A stretch of 64,000 nucleotides of DNA from Aestuariibacter sp. (GTDB lineage Bacteria > Pseudomonadota > Gammaproteobacteria > Enterobacterales > Alteromonadaceae). The stretch is from the NCBI GenBank assembly GCA_017794925.1, contig CP051238.1, forward strand, positions 929,702-993,701, given 5' to 3'. The translations under genes were made by a program, and so were the position numbers. This document shows positions 44,890-53,510 of this stretch, in pieces. How positions within the stretch are numbered: the stretch's first letter is position 1; each line of letters starts with the position of its first letter. The notes under the pieces are model-generated. The model saw nothing but the letters and a program-made list of their open reading frames with translations, made no database searches and had not been told where the DNA came from.

Positions 44890-45524
44890 ATGGATTTCGC
44901 GCGCTGATTCAAGGCACGCCGTTATTACCCATCCTGCAACCTGAAAGTGTAGAGCAGGCAATCAACATTGCCCGCGCTGTACACAACAGTGGCTTACGCA
45001 GTATCGAAGTGGTTCGACGCACCCCGGCAGCCGCCGCCGCAGTCACCGCGATCCGCGAACAGTTTCCGGACATGCTGGTGGGCATGGGCACGGTGCTTAA
45101 TGCCGAACAGGTACAGGAAGCCAAAGATGCCGGCAGCCAGTTTATTATTACTCCCACACTCAGCGAGAAGCTGCTGGGGTATTTAAGTGACGCGCAGCTG
45201 CCATTTTTACCCGGAACTGCCAGCCCTTCAGATATTTTACTGGCTGTTGAAGCGGGTTTAACTGAAGCCAAATTTTTCCCGGCCACCTTGTGTGGTGGTG
45301 TGGGTATGCTGAAAAACTTCGGCGCTATTTTTCCGCAAGTCAGCTTTTGTCCGACCGGGGGCATTGCCGACCATAACTTGCATGAGTTCAGCGCGCTGCC
45401 AAACGTATTCGCGGTAGGCGGTTCATGGATGATCCCCAAAGACTGCGTAAAAGCGGGCAATTGGCAGGGAATTACCGATGCCTGTGTGGTAGCACAAGGT
45501 CAGTTTATTGAGGATGCCGCGTGA
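44886..45524 (+). CDS. eda: 2-keto-3-deoxy-6-phosphogluconate aldolase
   Basis: Class I aldolase that cleaves KDPG to pyruvate and glyceraldehyde 3-phosphate, ending uronate catabolism. 212 residues. The Glu/Arg site is in SIEVVRRTPAA (about 38-48), the Schiff-base Lys in TEAKFFPATLCGG (about 127-139), and the phosphate-binding FCPTGGI near residue 160. Its ATG overlaps the stop of the upstream reductase gene, and its TGA overlaps the kdgK GTG (GTGA). Assignment is secure; another eda for glucose metabolism is likely elsewhere on the chromosome. Confidence 0.95.
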   Translation: MNGFRALIQGTPLLPILQPESVEQAINIARAVHNSGLRSIEVVRRTPAAAAAVTAIREQFPDMLVGMGTVLNAEQVQEAKDAGSQFIITPTLSEKLLGYLSDAQLPFLPGTASPSDILLAVEAGLTEAKFFPATLCGGVGMLKNFGAIFPQVSFCPTGGIADHNLHEFSALPNVFAVGGSWMIPKDCVKAGNWQGITDACVVAQGQFIEDAA

Positions 45525-46435
45525 AAAAAGTCGTCATATTCGGTGAGTGCATGGTGGAGTTGGTGTCGAAAGGCGGCAACGACATGATTAAAAGTTTTGC
45601 GGGTGATACCTATAACACCGCAGTCTATTTAAAACGTTCTGCACCGAATGTGTCGGTGAGCTACCTGACCGCTATCGGCGAGGATTTCCTCAGTAATGAA
45701 TTGCTGTTTGCCATGGGTGATGAGCAAATCAATACCGATCAGGTGTACCGCTGCAGTAAACGCAACCTGGGTTTGTACATGGTGAGAACCGACAAACAAG
45801 GCGAGCGCACGTTTGCTTACTGGCGTGACAACTCGGCGGCAACACAAACCCTGAACGTGATGACCCAACCGCCTCAGCAAATAGACATGTTCTACTTCTC
45901 GGGGATCTCCGTGGCGATACTGGATGAAGTTCAGCGTGAGAAGCTGTTCGATTTGATTGCGGAGCTTAAGCATCAGGGCTGCGAGATAGTCTTTGATCCA
46001 AACTACCGCCCGCGTTTGTGGCCAGACAAAGACGTCGCCCAAGCCTGGATGGACCGCTGTTATTCCGTCGCTGATATCGCTTTCCCGGGCGGCGACGACC
46101 ACCTGGCGTTGTATGGCCACACCGATGCCGATGATGTTTTTGGTCACCTTGCGCCGATGCGAATTGGTGAAACGGTAATGAAGAACGGCGCCGTGGGTGT
46201 TCGTATTAAGAATGCTCAGGGTCAGTTCATTGTGCCTGTTGAAAAGGTTAATGATGTAGTGGACACCACTGCAGCCGGTGATGCTTTCAACGGTGGCTAT
46301 CTGGCTGCGCGTATCAGTGGTAAAGGCGTAACAGAATCCGCCAGTTATGGTGCCAAGGTCGCCGGGACAGTGATTCAGCATCCTGGCGCGATCATCCCTG
46401 TTGAGGCGCTAAAAAAGGCCGTCAGCAGTCTTTAA
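45521..46435 (+). CDS. kdgK: 2-keto-3-deoxygluconate kinase
   Basis: PfkB-family kinase that phosphorylates KDG to KDPG. 304 residues from the GTG at 45521, coupled to eda by the GTGA overlap. The N-terminal FGECMVELVSKGG (about 6-18), the substrate lid region GDTYNTAVYLKR and the catalytic DTTAAGDAFNGGYLAARISG (about 246-265), with the base Asp and anion hole, are present. Last gene of the uxaA operon; no terminator follows. A perfect FNR-type box begins 6 bp after the stop. Confidence 0.95.
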   Translation: MKKVVIFGECMVELVSKGGNDMIKSFAGDTYNTAVYLKRSAPNVSVSYLTAIGEDFLSNELLFAMGDEQINTDQVYRCSKRNLGLYMVRTDKQGERTFAYWRDNSAATQTLNVMTQPPQQIDMFYFSGISVAILDEVQREKLFDLIAELKHQGCEIVFDPNYRPRLWPDKDVAQAWMDRCYSVADIAFPGGDDHLALYGHTDADDVFGHLAPMRIGETVMKNGAVGVRIKNAQGQFIVPVEKVNDVVDTTAAGDAFNGGYLAARISGKGVTESASYGAKVAGTVIQHPGAIIPVEALKKAVSSL

Positions 46436-46441
46436 CACCTG

Positions 46442-46455
46442 TTGATTAGCATCAA
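46442..46455. promoter_or_regulatory. Perfect FNR-type box between kdgK and the GGDEF gene
   Basis: TTGAT-tagc-ATCAA matches all ten fixed bases of TTGATN4ATCAA. It is 250 bp upstream of the diguanylate cyclase gene, in a 269-bp gap that also has TATAAT at 46491-46496 (start near 46503, placing the box near -54, not a canonical position). It could instead be a 3' feature of kdgK. The rest of the gap shows no other clear element. Confidence 0.5.
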
Positions 46456-46704
46456 ATCAATATGGTGGTGCAGCATGGAAATCGTGCACTTATAATCATT
46501 TCCTTATACACTGTGGATTGGTGAATTTCATACATTATGTGAAAGATTCACCAAACCCGGGGTATCAGGAGTATCGAGTGTGCAGAGTAGTACTGGTTCA
46601 CACTGTCAAATAAAAACCATCAGTGGTTTCATCGGCATCTGTCTTGTCAGACATCATTTCATGTTGGCCGAAGGCAGTATGCTTTTATCAGATGGCTGTG
46701 ATCT

Positions 46705-48132
46705 ATGTCTTTAGTTAATCACGCCCCGTTCTCCAGCCTGTTAAGGCACCTTTCATTGTTGGTTATCTGGCTATTGCTGTGGCGTTTATCCGTGGTCATG
46801 GAGTATGCGCTTCATGCCAGCATTTGGTTTCCGCCCGTTGCGCTTACGTTTACCGCCATCCTGTTTCTTGGTTGGCGAGCTTGTATTACGTTGAGTGTTG
46901 CCTGCGTGTTGTCGACATTCTGGGAAGAGTACATCTATGACACTAACCGAAATGCGCAAACATTGTTGATTGCCGGGTCAACATTTGCACTGTTGCATGT
47001 GGGGGTTTACGGCATCGGCGCCAGGTTACTACGTACTGCCATTTCGCAAATTACCTCGTATAACCTTTACAGTGTTGTCATGCGCTTCCTGCTGGTATGC
47101 GCAGCATCGACGCTCATTGTTTCTGTAACAGGCACACTGGTATTGTACGATGGACTGCAATCTCCAACACTGAAAGAAACTCTAATCGCCTGGTGGATTG
47201 GGGATATGTCAGGTATGTTGGTACTTACTCCAATCTTTATCGCAATGTTTCAGCGCTGGTATCCAGCGTTAAACTTTCTGTCGGGCATTACGTTTGTGCC
47301 CATCGTCCATACAAATGACTTTCCCTACAGTGTAAAGTTATTACTCAGTGTAATGGGGTTAGCGGTTACGTCTTTCGCGGCCTATTATTTTAACTCTCCG
47401 GAAATTGCTTGTTTTGTCTTCTTTCTGGCAATGCCACAAATGTGGATTGTTTATACAGAATCTCCTCTTCACGCTGCAATAAGCCTTGCTTTATTTGGGT
47501 TTTCCATGGCGGGTCTGGTGGCATTTTTAGGAATTGATACACAAGCGTATATCTTTCAATTTGCGCTGTGTGTGATGGCTTGCAGTACGTATTTCTCAAT
47601 GGCAGTGCCTGCCCTCATATCCGATAATAACAAGCTACATCAGCAAGCTCATTATGACGGATTGACCCAAGCGCTTACCCGGCATTCGTTTTTTAATACT
47701 GCTGAGCAGTTGGCTAAGCAAGCCGTTCGATACCACGAATCCATGACGCTAATTGTGTTTGATATAGACAGGTTTAAGCACATTAATGATACATACGGTC
47801 ACACGGTCGGAGACAACATGCTTAAGTCGGTTGCGGATGTTGCCCGCTATGTTTGCCGTGAGAGTGACTTATTTGGGCGGTTTGGTGGCGATGAGTTTCT
47901 TATTCTGTTACCCAATACACCATTAGAGTCGGGTGTGAAAGTCGCAGAGCAAATACGCAAAGCCGTGGGTAGCTTGTCGGGACCCGTCGAGGGTGTCACC
48001 GTTTCCTGTTCGTTTGGGGTAGCACCCGTGCTGGCGGTTGAAGGGTTGGATAATGCATTTGAAATGGCAGACAAGCAATTGTTGGCTGCCAAAAAGGCGG
48101 GCCGCAATCAGGTTAAGTGGTCGCAGTTTTAA
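46705..48132 (+). CDS. Membrane diguanylate cyclase (MASE1-like + GGDEF)
   Basis: Makes c-di-GMP from two GTP. 475 residues: an N-terminal region of about eight membrane helices (about 10-305) resembling a MASE1 sensor, with HASIWFPPVALTF and WWIGDMSGMLVLTPIFIA typical of that family, then a C-terminal GGDEF domain. The active motif is intact in GRFGGDEFLILL, and the inhibitory I-site RESD lies five residues before it, so product feedback is expected. FDIDRFKHINDTYGHTVGD is present. It is encoded between the uronate operon and a pectin acetylesterase gene, an unusual setting for a c-di-GMP enzyme. Confidence 0.92.
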   Translation: MSLVNHAPFSSLLRHLSLLVIWLLLWRLSVVMEYALHASIWFPPVALTFTAILFLGWRACITLSVACVLSTFWEEYIYDTNRNAQTLLIAGSTFALLHVGVYGIGARLLRTAISQITSYNLYSVVMRFLLVCAASTLIVSVTGTLVLYDGLQSPTLKETLIAWWIGDMSGMLVLTPIFIAMFQRWYPALNFLSGITFVPIVHTNDFPYSVKLLLSVMGLAVTSFAAYYFNSPEIACFVFFLAMPQMWIVYTESPLHAAISLALFGFSMAGLVAFLGIDTQAYIFQFALCVMACSTYFSMAVPALISDNNKLHQQAHYDGLTQALTRHSFFNTAEQLAKQAVRYHESMTLIVFDIDRFKHINDTYGHTVGDNMLKSVADVARYVCRESDLFGRFGGDEFLILLPNTPLESGVKVAEQIRKAVGSLSGPVEGVTVSCSFGVAPVLAVEGLDNAFEMADKQLLAAKKAGRNQVKWSQF

Positions 48133-48173
48133 AGCGAGCAGCACGCCATGCAATCTCGCTTTGTAAACTTTGC

Positions 48174-48929
48174 TTATAGCGAATCGCGGTATACGTAGTT
48201 TGCCAGCGGGTGTTTTCTGGTCCGTAAATCACGTACAAAAAATTGTGCGACCTTTGATGCCCCCACCACATTTAAGTGCGTGTTATCGACTTTGCCATCC
48301 GGGTAGCGTGTGTACAGGTCAGGTGGTACCTGAATAAAATACTGCTGGCTGGCCGGCTCACCTATTTCTTTCAGAAAGCCACAGGTCTGGTCATTCAGGT
48401 CAAAGAACGCAACATCTTCTTGAAGAGCTACCTTTTTTGCTGCATTGGCGTAGTCGATGAGTTTGCGTTGTAAGTTCCCTTCGCTGTCGAAGTGGCGACG
48501 GCAAATGGAGCTGGCGATCATGGGTATGGCATCCTTAGCGCGCACATCGGCGATGTATTGTTTCAGAAACGCCGGGTAGTCTTGGTCTACAGAAGCATAA
48601 CGCGCCGGGTCGTCGACTTTCTGATCGTTATGACCAAACTGAATCAATACATAATCGCCTGCTTTTAACTCAGAAAGCACCAATGCCCAGCGGCCCTCAT
48701 TGATAAAGCGGCGAGTACTGCGACCGTTCGCAGCATGATTCACAATTTCCACTTCTTCGTTCATATACTGTGGTAGCAACTGACCCCAGCCTCTTTCCGG
48801 GTAAGCGAGATTAGGTTTGTCTGCCATGGTGGAGTCGCCAACCAAATGCAATGCTACCCGGGTAGGATCCCAGGCACTTACAGGTATGCAAATTGACAAC
48901 ATGATTAACGCCGAAAAGAGTTTTTTCAT
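48174..48929 (-). CDS. Rhamnogalacturonan acetylesterase (CE12-like SGNH hydrolase)
   Basis: Removes acetyl groups from rhamnogalacturonan. A 251-residue exported SGNH/GDSL hydrolase: signal MKKLFSALIMLSICIPVSA, then Block I LVGDSTMAD (Ser33), Block II NGRST, Block III QFGHNDQK and Block V DNTHLN with the Asp and His. This block pattern is characteristic of CE12 and related esterases of pectin loci. It is convergent with the diguanylate cyclase gene and lies just after a terminator-like hairpin. It has no locus operator of its own nearby. Substrate is by family and context. Confidence 0.88.
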   Translation of the reverse strand: MKKLFSALIMLSICIPVSAWDPTRVALHLVGDSTMADKPNLAYPERGWGQLLPQYMNEEVEIVNHAANGRSTRRFINEGRWALVLSELKAGDYVLIQFGHNDQKVDDPARYASVDQDYPAFLKQYIADVRAKDAIPMIASSICRRHFDSEGNLQRKLIDYANAAKKVALQEDVAFFDLNDQTCGFLKEIGEPASQQYFIQVPPDLYTRYPDGKVDNTHLNVVGASKVAQFFVRDLRTRKHPLANYVYRDSL

Positions 48930-48944
48930 GGTATTTCCTTAAAA

Positions 48945-48972
48945 CGAAAAAAGGCCATTAACATTAATGGCC
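48945..48972 (-). terminator. Terminator or attenuator between TonB receptor and acetylesterase genes
   Basis: GGCCATTA (48953-48960), loop acat, TAATGGCC (48965-48972), followed on the minus strand by TTTTTTCGTTTT. The T-tract runs into the AAGGA ribosome site of the acetylesterase gene. It could end the TonB receptor transcript (220 bp downstream of its stop) or control reading into the esterase gene. Confidence 0.65.
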
Positions 48973-49192
48973 ATGTTGCAGGGCGTAAAGACCGTTTACT
49001 GAATATCATCACTGTTGTATCTCAATCATTTAAACCGGCCGTAGGATGCTGTCTTGTGGTTCTTCATCAACATGCTAAGGCACTGTGTAAATGTGTTAAA
49101 GATACGACCTTTTGGTTTGAATGGAAGCGAATAACTCGCTTCCACTCGCATAAATCAAACAGTAAACGGTAGCTGCCCAATAAAACGAATCG

Positions 49193-51895
49193 TTACATTC
49201 TGTAGCTTGCGCCAATAAAGAACTGACGACCTGTTTGCGTCACGTTCCACACGCGGCCACCTACATTGGGTGATACCATCGCCACAATTGGCTCGTCGGT
49301 CAGGTTGATACCTTCAATCGAGATTTTCAGGTTTTCTGACACGTTGTAGCTCGCTGAGAAGTCAATGTGCGTAGTACCGTCAACATAACGTTGTTTGTTC
49401 GGGTTGCTATTGAACGACGTAGTGAACTCGCTGCGATTTGCCATTGAGATACGTGCACTGAATACGTCATCTTCCCAGTAAACCGTGAAGTTTGAAGAAC
49501 GGTCAGACTGACCCGTCAGGTTTACGTCTGCATCAACAAACGTCATGTTAGCCAGTACGCCGAAGTTTTGTACCCATTGTGGGCCGGGCAGGAAGTCCAG
49601 TTTTTGCTGATACTGTACTTCGTAACCGTCCAACTTACCGCCACCGCCATTGATTGAGCGACGTACTTCAAAGTCTGAGTTGTTAACGATGTTAGCTTGT
49701 CCACCCAGTACGCTGTCTGGTAAGCCTACTTCCTGCCAGTTCAGTGTAACCGTTTCGCTGGTAGGGAAAGACTCGATGTCTTTAATGAAGTATGCAAGTG
49801 ACAACAACGCACCTTCGTCGAAGTAGTATTCCGCTGACAGGTCGTAGTTAGTCGCACGGAACGGATCAATGAACGGGTTACCGTAGCTTACCGTCAGGTT
49901 GAATGGGTCAACACTACCACCTGGAGACAAGGTGCTAAGACCAGGACGAGACATAACGTCTGCATAAGACGCACGTAACACTACATCTTCGGTTACGTCC
50001 AATGCCAGGTTAAGCGATGGCAGCGTGTCGCTGTAATCGTTCTTAACTGAGGTTGGGTCGCCATTTACCAGACCGGTAGATTCAACGTCGGTTGTAGCAT
50101 AACGCACACCCGCGTTACCACGCAGATCCATGTCGCCAATTGGGTAGAAGAAATCCGCTTGCAGGAAGTAGCTCAGGTTTTCTTCGCTAACGGCATAAGT
50201 ATCGCCACCGCGTGGTGCATAGCTCCAGCCACCGCTCGCCAGGAATTGGGATAATTGCGCGTTGTCGGCCATAAAGAATGACTGACCACCAAAGTTTACG
50301 ACATTGCCGTCAGCAGCAGTAACTACGTTGCTGATACCAAACGCTACGTTGTCAACGGTACCGTCTGCTGCGTCAGCTGATGCGAATGTGCCATCGGCAC
50401 GTGAGCCTGCAATTGAGTACAGGTAGTCTTTATAAGTTACACCGCCTTTCAGGGTAATCGCGTCATTCAGGATATACTCGAAGTCAGCACGGGCGTTGTC
50501 GTAGCTTGATTTGGCATCATAAATACGGTCACGGTATTCAGACAATTCCCAGTTTGCCGGGTTTGCCGTATCAAAGCTGTAGCTCATTGTCGGGCTCATC
50601 TGATTGGTAAAATCGTATGTTACCGCTGACGTGCTGTCTGCATAGTCCAGTGTGCGACGTGAGTCGTTCACGCTGAAGTGCTCGTAAATAATGGTGGTTT
50701 CACGGTTATCCAGTACAGATTCAGACGTACCGACTAACAGGTTGACTTTTAAGTCATCGTTGAAGTGATGTTCAACATCCACGCTGAACTGGGTAAATTC
50801 AGATTCCCAGTTAGACTCGAAGTTTTCAGAACGAATGTCTACATCGTGGGCTGTTGCAGCAATAATGCTGTCGTTGCCATCAATGGTGTAATCCGTCAGG
50901 TAAGTCTGGCCTACACCTGAAGAGTTGGTGCGAGCCAACGAGATAGCCTGCATGAATGGCTCAAGACGCTGGGCTTCAATTTTTGAGTACAAGGCATCTA
51001 CGGTAACCGTGGTGTCGTCGCTTGGTGCAAACTGCACCGACGCGGTAATACCGGTGCGATCCAATTCATGAGTCTTGTCGGCAAAGCGCGGGAAGCGCGG
51101 GTGCCAATAGCTACTTAAGTCTTCACTTTGTGTTCCAAGGCATGAAGAATCAGTACAAAAGCCATCATCTTCCCAGCGACCCGTGTCTGAACCCACGTTG
51201 CTGATCAGCTGGGAAGAAAATGACGCGGAAACCAATACGCCAAAAGAGCGATCGTCATTGGTGTAGCTGGTTAGTGCTGACAACCTTGGATCGGCTTCTT
51301 CCGACTGGTCGTTGTAGGTACCTTGTACATTGATGGCTGTCACATTGTCGGTAAAATCGAATGGACGACCCGTTGTCAGATCTACTGTTGCGCCTAGTGT
51401 GCCTTCTTCAATTTCGGCTGAAGATGTTTTGTGTACAGTTAGCTGGCTGAATAACTCTGAGGCAAAAACGTTAAAGTCAAAAGCACGACTCTTACGCACA
51501 CCACCAGGTCCGGCAGAAAGTGACTGCGCCTGCATGCCATTTAGCTGAACCCGGGTAAAGCTGGAGTTAAGACCACGAACGGTGATTTCACGGCCCTGGC
51601 CTGCGTCACGGCTAATTGCAATACCTGGAATACGTTGCAGTGATTCTGCAAGGTTCTGGTCCGGGAAGTCTGCAATGTCTTCTGCAAGAATAGTGTCTAC
51701 GGCACCTGCAGAAGCACGTTTAGTAATAAGGGCTTTTTGTAAGCTGTCCGCGAAGCTTGATGCGCGGACTTCGATCACTTCAACCATATCATCATTGGCT
51801 TCAGTGCTCTGGGCAAAAACGGCAGTGGGTGAAAGCATAGCGCACGCTACAGCAATACTAATAGGTGCTTTTTTAAAGGACTTGGCAAAATTCAT
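49193..51895 (-). CDS. TonB-dependent receptor of the pectin locus
   Basis: Outer-membrane active transporter, 900 residues, energised by TonB-ExbBD. Signal peptide MNFAKSFKKAPISIAVACAM ends near VFAQ. A TonB box-like MVEVIEVRAS (about 37-46) precedes the plug domain, with FPDQNLAESLQRIPG (about 76-90), ITVRGLNSSFTRVQLNGM (about 103-120) and the barrel of about 22 strands, ending FIGASYRM. It is the proteobacterial carbohydrate-uptake type. It is divergent from the GH105 operon with its own operator at -35, so it is co-induced. The cargo should be oligogalacturonide or rhamnogalacturonan fragments. Confidence 0.92.
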   Translation of the reverse strand: MNFAKSFKKAPISIAVACAMLSPTAVFAQSTEANDDMVEVIEVRASSFADSLQKALITKRASAGAVDTILAEDIADFPDQNLAESLQRIPGIAISRDAGQGREITVRGLNSSFTRVQLNGMQAQSLSAGPGGVRKSRAFDFNVFASELFSQLTVHKTSSAEIEEGTLGATVDLTTGRPFDFTDNVTAINVQGTYNDQSEEADPRLSALTSYTNDDRSFGVLVSASFSSQLISNVGSDTGRWEDDGFCTDSSCLGTQSEDLSSYWHPRFPRFADKTHELDRTGITASVQFAPSDDTTVTVDALYSKIEAQRLEPFMQAISLARTNSSGVGQTYLTDYTIDGNDSIIAATAHDVDIRSENFESNWESEFTQFSVDVEHHFNDDLKVNLLVGTSESVLDNRETTIIYEHFSVNDSRRTLDYADSTSAVTYDFTNQMSPTMSYSFDTANPANWELSEYRDRIYDAKSSYDNARADFEYILNDAITLKGGVTYKDYLYSIAGSRADGTFASADAADGTVDNVAFGISNVVTAADGNVVNFGGQSFFMADNAQLSQFLASGGWSYAPRGGDTYAVSEENLSYFLQADFFYPIGDMDLRGNAGVRYATTDVESTGLVNGDPTSVKNDYSDTLPSLNLALDVTEDVVLRASYADVMSRPGLSTLSPGGSVDPFNLTVSYGNPFIDPFRATNYDLSAEYYFDEGALLSLAYFIKDIESFPTSETVTLNWQEVGLPDSVLGGQANIVNNSDFEVRRSINGGGGKLDGYEVQYQQKLDFLPGPQWVQNFGVLANMTFVDADVNLTGQSDRSSNFTVYWEDDVFSARISMANRSEFTTSFNSNPNKQRYVDGTTHIDFSASYNVSENLKISIEGINLTDEPIVAMVSPNVGGRVWNVTQTGRQFFIGASYRM

Positions 51896-52023
51896 TCGTG
51901 GTTCCTCACGTTTTTATCTGTGCCTACATCAGTGATTACTCATTAAGCAGGCACATAGAGTGCATGGGTACTGATGCTTGTCTCACCTGTTATTATTGTT
52001 CTTGTAGTTTACAAGCGATTAAC

Positions 52024-52052
52024 AATATAGATTCAAATGCTACCGGTGGCAA
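52024..52052 (-). promoter_or_regulatory. TonB receptor promoter with operator over -35
   Basis: Minus strand TTGCCA (52052-52047), 17 bp, TATATT (52029-52024). The operator TGCTACCGGTGGCA (52039-52052, plus notation) covers the -35 element exactly as at the DUF4861 gene promoter. Confidence 0.75.
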
Positions 52053-52238
52053 GCATGTTTTTTCATTTTTTTTAAATTTTTGTTTGCAGATTTACAGTTT
52101 TGCACGTCAGCATAGATCGCATATTATACAGTTGAAATGCACTTTTTATACGGTGGTTTACATTAAAAGTTAAATAAAACAGGTATTTATATTATTTAAT
52201 ATGATGTGCTATATTTTGCTGATAATTATATTTACAAC

Positions 52239-52280
52239 TTGACAACATCATTCAAATTTACCAGAATGCTACCGGTAGCA
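52239..52280 (+). promoter_or_regulatory. GH105 operon promoter with operator
   Basis: TTGACA (52239-52244, perfect -35), 17 bp, CAGAAT (52262-52267), with the operator TGCTACCGGTAGCA at 52267-52280 covering the end of the -10 and the expected start site near 52274. The operator is 37 bp before the GH105 ATG. Confidence 0.75.
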
Positions 52281-52316
52281 TTTAGCGTTTCAATTTTGTT
52301 AACACAGGGGTAAATA

Positions 52317-53507
52317 ATGGCCAGAAAGCTAATCAAAGTTGTCCTTATGTCATTAGGTATGGCGGTAGGTAGCAGTATGGTTCAGGCAGAGCCACTTGAT
52401 AACACCAAAGCCTGGTCTCAGCGTATGGTTGAGTCAGAAATGGTGCGTTTCCCGGAAGCCTGGATGATGGACTGGGACGAAAAACCGACCTGGGATTATG
52501 TTCATGGCTTAAACCTGCTTGGCTTTACCCGCGTGTATGAGCAAACCGGTGATCAACGGTATTTCGATTATCTGAAAGGGTATTACGACACGCTGATTGA
52601 CGATAAGGGCAATATTGCCACTTATAAGAAAGAGAAATTCAACATCGATATGATCAATGCAGGAAAGGTTCTGTTCTTCCTGTATGACCAAACAGGTGAT
52701 AAAAAATACCTGTTAGCCGCTGACAAATTGCGTGCTCAGTTCGATGAACATCCACGTACCAGTGAAGGTGGGTTCTGGCACAAAAAACGTTATCCGTACC
52801 AAATGTGGCTGGACGGCCTGTATATGGGCGCGCCGTTTTATGCAGAATACATCATGCGCGCTGGCAAGCCTGAACAGTTGGACGATGTTTTCCTGCAATT
52901 CGAGCTGATTGAAAAGCATTTATACGATCCAAAGACCGGTCTGCCTCGTCATGGCTGGGACGAGTCACGCGATCAGAAATGGGCAGACAACAGCACGGGT
53001 CTGTCACCTCATCACTGGTCTCGCGCGCTGGGGTGGTATGCCATGGCAATGGCTGATGTACTGGACATTGTTCCGCCGCATTTATCCAAACGCGCCTGGT
53101 TGGCCTCGCGCTTCGAAAACCTGATGACGCAAGTGGTGAAATACCAGCACACCAGCGGTACCTGGTATCAGGTGACTGATTTAGGTGACCGCGACGGTAA
53201 CTATCTTGAAGCGTCGGGTACAGCCATGTTGACCTATGCGATGGCGAAAGGTGTAAACCTCGGCGTATTACCTGAAGAGTTTAAAGGTTACGCGGAAAAA
53301 GGTTTTGCAGGGCTGCTTGATCAAATGATTTCGGTCGACCCTGAGTCAAATGTCATTACCCTTGAAAAAGTCTGTGCCGTAGCGGGCCTTGGTGGCAACC
53401 CTTACCGCGATGGCAGCTTTGAGTACTACATGAGCGAACCGATTCGCCCGAACGATGCGAAAGGCGTGGGTCCGTTTATTCTGGCAGCTGTGGAACTGGG
53501 TAAGTAA
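52317..53507 (+). CDS. Unsaturated rhamnogalacturonyl/galacturonyl hydrolase (GH105)
   Basis: Hydrolyses the terminal unsaturated uronic acid from pectin fragments produced by lyases, giving 5-keto-4-deoxyuronate for KduI. 396 residues with signal peptide (MARKLIKVVLMSLGMAV, cleavage near VQAEP), so it acts in the periplasm or outside. The (alpha/alpha)6-barrel motifs are WDYVHGLNLLGF, MWLDGLYMGAPFYAEY with the catalytic Asp near residue 165, PRHGWDES and SRALGWYAMAMADVL. First gene of a tight operon with GH43, esterase, GH28 and CE8 genes (gaps of 3-7 bp or overlaps). GH88 is the alternative family, less likely. Confidence 0.9.
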   Translation: MARKLIKVVLMSLGMAVGSSMVQAEPLDNTKAWSQRMVESEMVRFPEAWMMDWDEKPTWDYVHGLNLLGFTRVYEQTGDQRYFDYLKGYYDTLIDDKGNIATYKKEKFNIDMINAGKVLFFLYDQTGDKKYLLAADKLRAQFDEHPRTSEGGFWHKKRYPYQMWLDGLYMGAPFYAEYIMRAGKPEQLDDVFLQFELIEKHLYDPKTGLPRHGWDESRDQKWADNSTGLSPHHWSRALGWYAMAMADVLDIVPPHLSKRAWLASRFENLMTQVVKYQHTSGTWYQVTDLGDRDGNYLEASGTAMLTYAMAKGVNLGVLPEEFKGYAEKGFAGLLDQMISVDPESNVITLEKVCAVAGLGGNPYRDGSFEYYMSEPIRPNDAKGVGPFILAAVELGK

Positions 53508-53510
53508 TCC

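Larger units (their letters stand above)
51896..52316. other. Divergent regulatory region of TonB receptor and GH105 operon, 421 bp
   Basis: AT-rich spacer holding two operators: TGCTACCGGTGGCA at 52039-52052 for the receptor promoter and TGCTACCGGTAGCA at 52267-52280 for the GH105 operon promoter. Each is aligned to a good promoter. The receptor leader is about 120 nt. The stretch between 52053 and 52238 contains no recognisable element or credible reading frame. Confidence 0.75.

Noticed and set aside
45629..46381. 250-residue frame antisense to kdgK
   Set aside because: KdgK is a complete, coupled gene; the antisense frame has no recognisable fold.
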